DNA from: Roridomyces roridus
Taxonomy: Eukaryota; Basidiomycota; Agaricomycetes; Agaricales; Mycenaceae
Direction: 5' to 3'
Length of the DNA: 64,000 bases
NCBI GenBank assembly: GCA_029378245.1
Contig: JARKIF010000018.1
Coordinates: 682,001 to 746,000 of the forward strand
Position 1 is the first letter of the stretch, and every line of letters begins with the position of its first letter. The notes under the pieces are model-generated. The model saw only the letters and a program-made list of their open reading frames with translations, ran no database searches and was not told the origin of the DNA. Positions 56,749-64,000 of the stretch are shown piece by piece. The translations under genes and the position numbers were made by a program.

Positions 56749-58905
56749 TCATACATCATCTACATCCACCTTTTCTCCTTTGCCCTTTTTTTCGTCCTGG
56801 TGGTCCGAGGTGCTCCCAGTCTCACCCTCACCCTCCTGGGTCCCACCAGAGTCGCTATTGACATTGGTATTGGCTATGGGGCCCTTGAACCAATGCACAC
56901 CGCCCACTATGGGCAGATAGTAGTACACCAGCGAGAGGAAGAGTATCCCGCCCATGACGACGACGGTGTAGTTCATGTCGTTCACGGTCGTGTTGGGCGT
57001 CGTTGGGAACAGGAATGCTGTAGGCGGAGGAGTTGATGAGCGGGCGATGAGAATGACCAAGATGACTTGCCTATGCCCAGGAGCAGCATGAAAGAGCACG
57101 AGATGATGGCTACAGGGAGACTCTGCACAAATACTTTAGCAACCAGCAGTAAAAGAATGGTGCCAATGAACACGCACGAAAACACCCAAGGTAAAAGGCC
57201 CCGGTTTAAAGTCATTCTCTCCCAAAAAGCGCGCAGCGATGGGTATAGAATACGCCACATACAGCGCCGTAACCGACAGTGCGAACACCGCATTGATAGC
57301 CTGCGGCCCAGCAAAAGCCAACAGCCCAAGAATAATGGCCCAAGCCGCACAAAACAACACGGTATTCACCGGCGTCTCCGTGTAGCCATTCATCCTGTAC
57401 AGCCAGCCGGACAGCGGGAGCGCCCCGTCGCGGCTAAATGCGTAGGTCTGCCGGCTGGAAGCAAGTAGCATAGACGAGCCCATCATGTACTGCGTGATGA
57501 TTACGATGGCCCATATGCCCAGCGTCGCTTTTTTGCCGAAGCTATTCAAGAATATGGCGGCCATGGGCTGGGCACTCGCGTAGAGCGCCTCGAGGTCGGT
57601 ACCCATGCAGAATGCAAGAGACATGTTTATGGCTGCAGTATTGGATGAGCGGGATAGATGCGGAGGAGGTGCAGGTTTGCATACCCCATCCTAAGACGCC
57701 CGCCGTAGCAATGGCCATGACGATAGCCCACGGGACAGCGGTAGCGGCGTTCGAAGCTTCCTCGCTTATGTGAACGGCCGAGTCAAAGGAGCCTAGCGCA
57801 ATCAGAATCATTCGGGCCCTCAAAGAAAGATGTACTCACAGATAGTCCATAGAGGAGCCAGGAATGACAAGATGAACGCATAGCCATCAGGCCATCCGTT
57901 AAAGTTGGTAAAACTCCCCAAGGCAAAACTCGCCGTGTTTCTGAATTCCTTGGGAGTGGCTGCGGGCAGGGCGATAATGACGGCAAGGCAAAGTACCACG
58001 TTGAGTACCACGTAAACAGTTTGCAAACGAGCCAGGATGGGTGTCCCCAGACAGCAGACAATCTACATACTGGTCAGAAACGGATATTTTCGGTTGAAGA
58101 ACACGTACAGCATGTGTGGCGACAACGGCAGCGTAGACCCCACTGCGTTTTAGATGAGCCGGGGTTCCGAGACGCCATCTGGACTCACAAACTCTGGGCC
58201 GCAGTGGCCTGAAAGGCGCCGTCGGATCCAATGCTGGCGGCGGCCAGGATCTGTACGGCCAAACCCCAGTCGATCGACGCGACAGAAGTAATGGAACCAA
58301 TCGTATTAGAATCTTGGACAAAAAGTCAATTCTCTCCTTTTCTGGGCGGACGGTACTCACATCCAACAATCCAGCACAAAAGATTCCGCCAACGAGGAGA
58401 GGAAAGCGAGTACGTCCAGAAGTAGAGCTGAACCCAATTTTAGTTGCAGCGACGGGACAAATCAGATGAAGGACCGACTCCACCGGAGGTTGGAGCGGCA
58501 GAGGCCAATTCAGCCATCGACGCCCCAACGCATAGGATGAAAATGCTCGCGACGGCCCACTTGGATTATTTTTCAGCAAGAAAATCACGGACAAGAGAGT
58601 GGGGATCACGCACTCCCCAAACCATAGCTGGTCCCCCCCCATTGGGAATGGCGTAGAACAGCACCGAGGCAATCGAAGGTAGCAGACCCTGAAATGCGTC
58701 AATTTTTGGAGGTCCGGCGACGAATGGAAAGGATTCACGATTATAGAAAAGGCGATGCCGAACGTTTGGAGTGGTGTGAAAGCCCTTTTGAATTCCTGGG
58801 ATGGCTGTTAATGGCACTGCGGGGAAGAGCAACAAAAGCCCGGACCTGCTTGTACCCAAGCTGGGCCAACAGTTCCTCATCCGTGAGGCGTACGGCGGAG
58901 GTCAT
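56749..58905 (-). CDS. Amino-acid/GABA-type permease, APC superfamily
   Basis: Many short exons. The start MTSAVRLTDEELLAQLGYKQ leads into EFKRAFTPLQTFGIAFSI. About twelve hydrophobic segments are visible, including ASVLFYAIPNGGGPAMVWGW, ASIFILCVGASMAELASAAP followed by TSGGLYFWTYVLSSPRWRN, VVLNVVLCLAVIIALPAA, WTICSFDSAVHISEEASNAA, MMGSSMLLASSRQTYAFSRD, LPLSGWLYRMNGYTETPVNT and AIILGLLAFAGPQAINAVFA. SMAELASAAPTSGGLYFW and HISEEASNA are hallmarks of the fungal GABA/choline/amino-acid permease group (UGA4/HNM1/BIO5-like). The tail is hydrophilic (GGTQEGEGETGSTSDHQDEK). Plasma-membrane or vacuolar uptake of an amine or amino acid is inferred; the substrate is not clear. Confidence 0.88.
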
Positions 58906-59420
58906 GACTGTGAGGACAAGAGGGGTGACGTCGGATAGTTGGGGGACCGATAAGAGCCATTAAAATTGAAGATGGAGCAGCGTGGACAGAAGGCTGCAAA
59001 TATAGTACGCGAATGATGATGCCGCGAACAATTGAAGCAAAGAGCACTGATTTCAGCGAGGAAAATCGGAATGAGTGGGTCAAGAAGGAACCATTGTGAC
59101 GAGGCCGACCGCCAGGAAGCTCACTCGTGAGGGTAGGAAGTTCGAAGCCGTCGGATCACCACCGGACTTTGACGGAGATGCTCCACCATCCAACCACCAT
59201 CAACCAGGACTAAGTACAACGATTGAACCCAGGTCGCAGACCACACGAAATCTAAATCTAGTCCCTTGAAACCCTTGAAACCCAGAAAATATCAAGACGA
59301 CTCGGATGCCACCGTCAAGTTTTGGGTTTCAACATCTACATTCAGCGCACTAACGATGCTATGGTACGCCGGCCTAAAAATCCATCGCTGTCAGCCTACT
59401 CGAAAGAAGAAGAATAACCC
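58906..59420. other. Intergenic between permease and GH10 xylanase
   Basis: Upstream region of the permease and 3' flank of the GH10 gene, both minus strand. No supported gene. Confidence 0.4.
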
Positions 59421-60892
<1,472 letters not shown>

Positions 60893-61434
60893 TGTGCACG
60901 CCCAACTCAAATTTTGGAGCCAGCAGCATATATACTGTCTGGATGTTCAACCTCCTAAGTAGTTCGGCTCTCGCGGTCTCAGAGTACCCTCGTATTCGTC
61001 GTAAGAGGATTGTGCTAGGCATATTCTCGTAGAAAGCCATGCGTTCATCTGTCCTGACCCTGGTTTCCGACGTTCGGTGTCCCTGGGCTGTATTTTCCAC
61101 CAATCGGTTGCTCGTCGGTCGCTGCGGTGGTTACCAATAGAGGCTGTAAATGCCCAAATCGAGTACGGCTCCGTGGGGCATGTCAATCAGGGTTGGAATA
61201 TAAAGAGCAAGATTGAAGGCGCAGTTGCGTCTGCAGCGTCTCGGCGGTTCGGAGCCGGGAAGGATTCGGATATGGGCTCCGATAATTTTTCCTGAACGAG
61301 TGACATGTTCCTGGAGGCTGCGCGCTAGTACGCGCTAGTGCTGCTGATGAATATCCTGCCTATACGTCCACTGCCTTCGACCAGCGGGTATTTAAGTCGA
61401 ATGCGTCTCTACGGTGCATACCCAGCCCACATTC
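60893..61434. promoter_or_regulatory. Divergent promoter region of GH10 and ACBP genes
   Basis: 540 bp between two divergent start codons. GCATATATACT near 60929 lies about 40 bp from the GH10 ATG. TATAAAG near 61199 and GTATTTAAG near 61387 point toward ACBP. These are candidate TATA-like elements only. Confidence 0.45.
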
Positions 61435-61929
61435 ATGGCGAAAGGTAAATTCGAACTGGCCGCTGAAGTCGCGCAGAAACTTCCTCGACGTGCTTCACTG
61501 AAGCGTTCTGGCGAAGACGAGGCCTACGTGAGTCGAACCATTCATTCATCCTTGGCTGACGGGCAATTTATGGGCTCGCAGCTGTACGCGTATTACATGC
61601 AAGGTCGGTAGCAGGTAGGTTGCCGTTTCTTGATAGTCGCTTACATTGCGTGCAGCCACTGCTGGAGACAATACGACGCCGCGGCCCGAAGCGTCCCTCA
61701 AGCCCAAGTGGTGCGTGCAAGTACAAAATGTGCGACCAAGGCTGGAAGGAGACTCAGGGATGCATGGAACAGCGTCAAAGGCACGCCGAAGGCCACAGCT
61801 TGCTCGATGTACGTTGAGAAGGTGGTCGCCGTAAGTTTCGTCTTCAATCTAGGAGTCGTCTGACCAGTTCAGATGTTGACGGCGGCGGGCGACAACGAGT
61901 CGAAGAGACGCATCGAGGCGGCCAAATGA
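61435..61929 (+). CDS. ACB1: Acyl-CoA-binding protein (ACBP)
   Basis: Five exons: 61435-61527, 61582-61603, 61656-61710, 61758-61830 and 61873-61929, giving 99 residues, the usual ACBP size. The spliced protein reads MAKGKFELAAEVAQKLPRRA, SLKRSGEDEAY, LYAYYMQATAGDNTTPRP, EASLKPKWDAWNSVKGTPK, MYVEKVVAMLTAAGD and RRIEAAK. The YxxYxQAT-GD-N-PRP and KWDAWNSVKG motifs define the family; the Tyr and Lys there bind the CoA phosphate groups. All introns are GT-AG and 42-54 nt. Exon 2 is only 22 nt. ACBP ferries long-chain acyl-CoAs in the cytosol. Unspliced translation hides the gene completely. Confidence 0.93.
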
Positions 61930-62679
61930 AACCAACGCTGAAAGTTGACAATGTAAAGTAGTCTGAATGTCATTTTTTTTTGGATGGGCGGCCTCAGGGT
62001 CTGGATTGGTCTGCATGAAGGGGCGTCGTAGGGAGCACGAACGAAATCGATGTAAAGGTAGCGGCGTCTTTGGAAATAGGTGACTCGGTTTACGGCGCGA
62101 TGCTTCTTTCAGGTCCGAGCAAGATGCCAATGGTCGGAGAAGCCAACGTGGGAGATTGTAGATTAAAGATGAGTGTTGTATTCCATATGAAATACAAGGC
62201 GCACCGTGCAAAATTGCGACGGTCTCAAGCACGATCAATGCCTTTTCTCAGAGTTGAAGCTTTGCCTGAGCTTTCTGTTTCGCGGGTTTCACCGGCCAGG
62301 TATTGCGACGGACATAAGGAGTGGCCAGTGCAAGCAGTCGGTCGGACATTCTGTCGTAACAGCGAAAAGTCGGGTCGCGCGTCCTCGGTAGCAATAAACC
62401 GCTAGTGGTGGGTTCCCAGGGAAACACCGAAGGGTGACCTCATTGGGATTCGGAAGAAACTCCACGGAATACTCTCTCGTTCTTCACGCTACTACGTACT
62501 CTCTTCCGCAAAGTGAATACAAGCAGAATACAAGCAGTACCCAGCGCGTCGAGGACAGCAGTGATTGTGGTGGTTGAGAGCAGAGCGGGATTGCCTAATC
62601 GGGTGCGTGGTTGAACGTAAAAAAACTCATGGCCGCGCTAACGAGCTCCTTCAAGACCCCACCCTACTGACGACCCGAA
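61930..62679. other. Intergenic between ACBP and CSC1-like gene
   Basis: 750 bp, both neighbours on the plus strand. An open frame at 62070-62405 has no recognisable similarity. Nothing else is supported. Confidence 0.4.
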
Positions 62680-64000
62680 ATGTCATCCATCCAGGAAAAC
62701 TGGTACACGACGAGCAATGGCTCCGTTTTCATTCCCTCTGGCACAGAGTCCAGCAGCTCGAAATCCACAAATTCCCTCCCGCTCACGGGCTCTTCGACTG
62801 CGTCGTTTTCGACCGTCGTTCCTCCGCCGAGTACCATCTACGGCGAGCTCAGAAAGCCTTACGACCTTTACTATCACCTTTACTGACAACCGTTGTGGAA
62901 CCTACGACCACATTCACGTCCCTCGCAGAGTCGGTGGTCATCACCGGCGCGATTTCAGCACAAACATTCCCACCGAGTCGCATAGACTCGCAATCCAATC
63001 CCGTGTGCATTGGATCGGGCACCGACTCGTCTGCCTGACGGGTTGCTTGCCGCCATCATCCTACCCAGCGCAATCGGTTTCTTGATATGGCTCATTTTCG
63101 CCATCCTGCGGCCGCGCTTCCGTCAGATATACGCGTTGCGAGAGTGGTTTGTGGACCAAGAGTGCGTGGCCAACAACTGCCTGTTAGAATTCATTCATTT
63201 GAGCTGACTGCCTGGCAGTTTACGTCCCAAACCCCTCTCCTCGTCCCCACTCGCGTTCCTCAATCCGGACGCACCCATGGTTCCTTCCATTCCCTCCGAC
63301 GTGTCCGAAATGGGTCGTTCCCCCGCCGGAGACGCGGAACTTTTCCCAGCAGACGAGCTGCTCAGCCAGCGGGCTATATGGACGGCACTACTCATCGTAC
63401 TCGGCTGGGCTTTCCTCGGCCTCGCGGGTGCTCTGCCGCTGTACATGGTCTCTCTCCCCTGTCTTGCCAACCTTCCATCCTCCGCCACATTCAGCGGTGC
63501 CTATTCGACTTTGGAAGACCTCAGTTTGATGAGGCTTCTTCGCTCGATCGAAAGCGGCAACTCGACGGTGTCCACGGCCAACCTCTTGCAAATGCGCGAT
63601 GAACTGGAAATTTCAGGCACCAACGATCCACAGCACCTGCGTGTGAGAATCATCGTTCTGACGGTCATCACCCTCGTGCTTGCGCTCCTCCCAGCGTTGT
63701 ACAAGATTATCAGGGAGATCAACAGGCTGATTGCTTACCGGCAGCGGTGGATAGAGCTGCGGTGTGAAGGACAACAGATGGGCTGGCTCAGTGCACGACT
63801 TGCACCGGGCTTTGCTGGATGGGGCGAGCAACGTTTCAAGGATTTCGTTCTCAAGTCCGGCTTGAGCTCCGGGATGAAAAATGGTACCTCGGCCCAGCAG
63901 CAGCCTCGCGAGGATGCCGACCAGGAGGGAGATAAAGATGCACCGCAGATTGACATCACTAACATATATTCAATCTGGTAAGCTGCTCTTCTGTCTCCGT
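62680..64000 (+). CDS. CSC1/RSN1-type osmosensitive channel, N-terminal part, runs off the window
   Basis: Start MSSIQENWYTTSNGSVFIPS opens a Ser/Thr-rich lumenal stretch. A first TM segment (GLLAAIILPSAIGFLIWLIF, then AILRPRFRQIYALREWFVDQ) is followed by LRPKPLSSSPLAFLNPD, AELFPADELLSQRAIW and TALLIVLGWAFLGLAGALPL (TM). Next come STLEDLSLMRLLRSIESGN, IIVLTVITLVLALLPALY (TM) and KIIREINRLIAYRQRW. The order fits the N-terminal module of fungal CSC1/RSN1-like (OSCA/TMEM63-related) proteins. The last visible exon ends ITNIYSIW with a GTAAGC donor at 63979; the pore region lies beyond the edge. Between 62830 and 63030 the frame changes more than once, so 5' exon limits are unresolved. Confidence 0.7.

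Overview
The window looks like a chromosomal piece of a filamentous basidiomycete, most likely an agaricomycete. Genes are dense and on both strands. Coding regions are cut by many short GT-AG introns, mostly 45-60 nt. The families fit: a GH10 xylanase, an HSPA12-type Hsp70, F-box paralogs, a D-arabinono-lactone oxidase and a basidiomycete-style single-pass membrane protein with a proline-rich tail. I see no bacterial operons, CRISPR arrays, rRNA or convincing tRNA.

Layout 1-20 kb: a membrane-anchored protein of unknown function; a decayed-looking Pol III RPC11 gene; an ERCC6L2-type SNF2 ATPase; a UBE2G1-like E2; a 2-kb stretch of decayed tandem repeats; a tail-anchored unknown protein; SDR1; a UBE2G2/Ubc7-like E2; the second-largest Pol III subunit (RPC2); and D-arabinono-1,4-lactone oxidase.

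Layout 20-35.9 kb: an HSPA12-like Hsp70 with an unusually long intervening stretch; a small unknown gene convergent with NOC2 (60S biogenesis); a METTL14-like MT-A70 protein with a Met/Gly-rich tail; a head-to-head pair of SDR paralogs (SDR2, SDR3); and PIG-T/GPI16.

Layout 35.7-45 kb is the most unusual part. A Kin4-type protein kinase and an ABCC-type transporter are each split in two. Their halves lie in opposite orientation about 5.5 kb apart, as expected from one inversion. A 45-bp sequence is repeated in inverted orientation at both breakpoints. The first 138-163 bp around the PIG-T start codon are duplicated next to the distal breakpoint. A 437-bp non-autonomous hAT-like element (MITE), with perfect terminal inverted repeats and an 8-bp target-site duplication, lies beyond it, 59 bp upstream of an F-box gene. 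An F-box/LRR-like gene and F-box paralog 1 lie inside the inverted segment, and F-box paralog 2 just outside.

Layout 45-64 kb: SFT2 (Golgi trafficking), convergent with NUP192 (nuclear pore scaffold); a single-pass receptor-like protein; F-box paralog 3 with a one-base frameshift; an APC-family permease; a membrane-anchored GH10 xylanase; an acyl-CoA-binding protein with a 22-nt microexon; and the start of a CSC1/RSN1-type channel that runs off the right edge.

Most genes are unlinked housekeeping functions. Local themes are duplication (three SDRs, three F-box proteins, two UBE2G-class E2s, duplicated 3' exons) and rearrangement. Exon structures were inferred by eye from splice signals and protein-family similarity.
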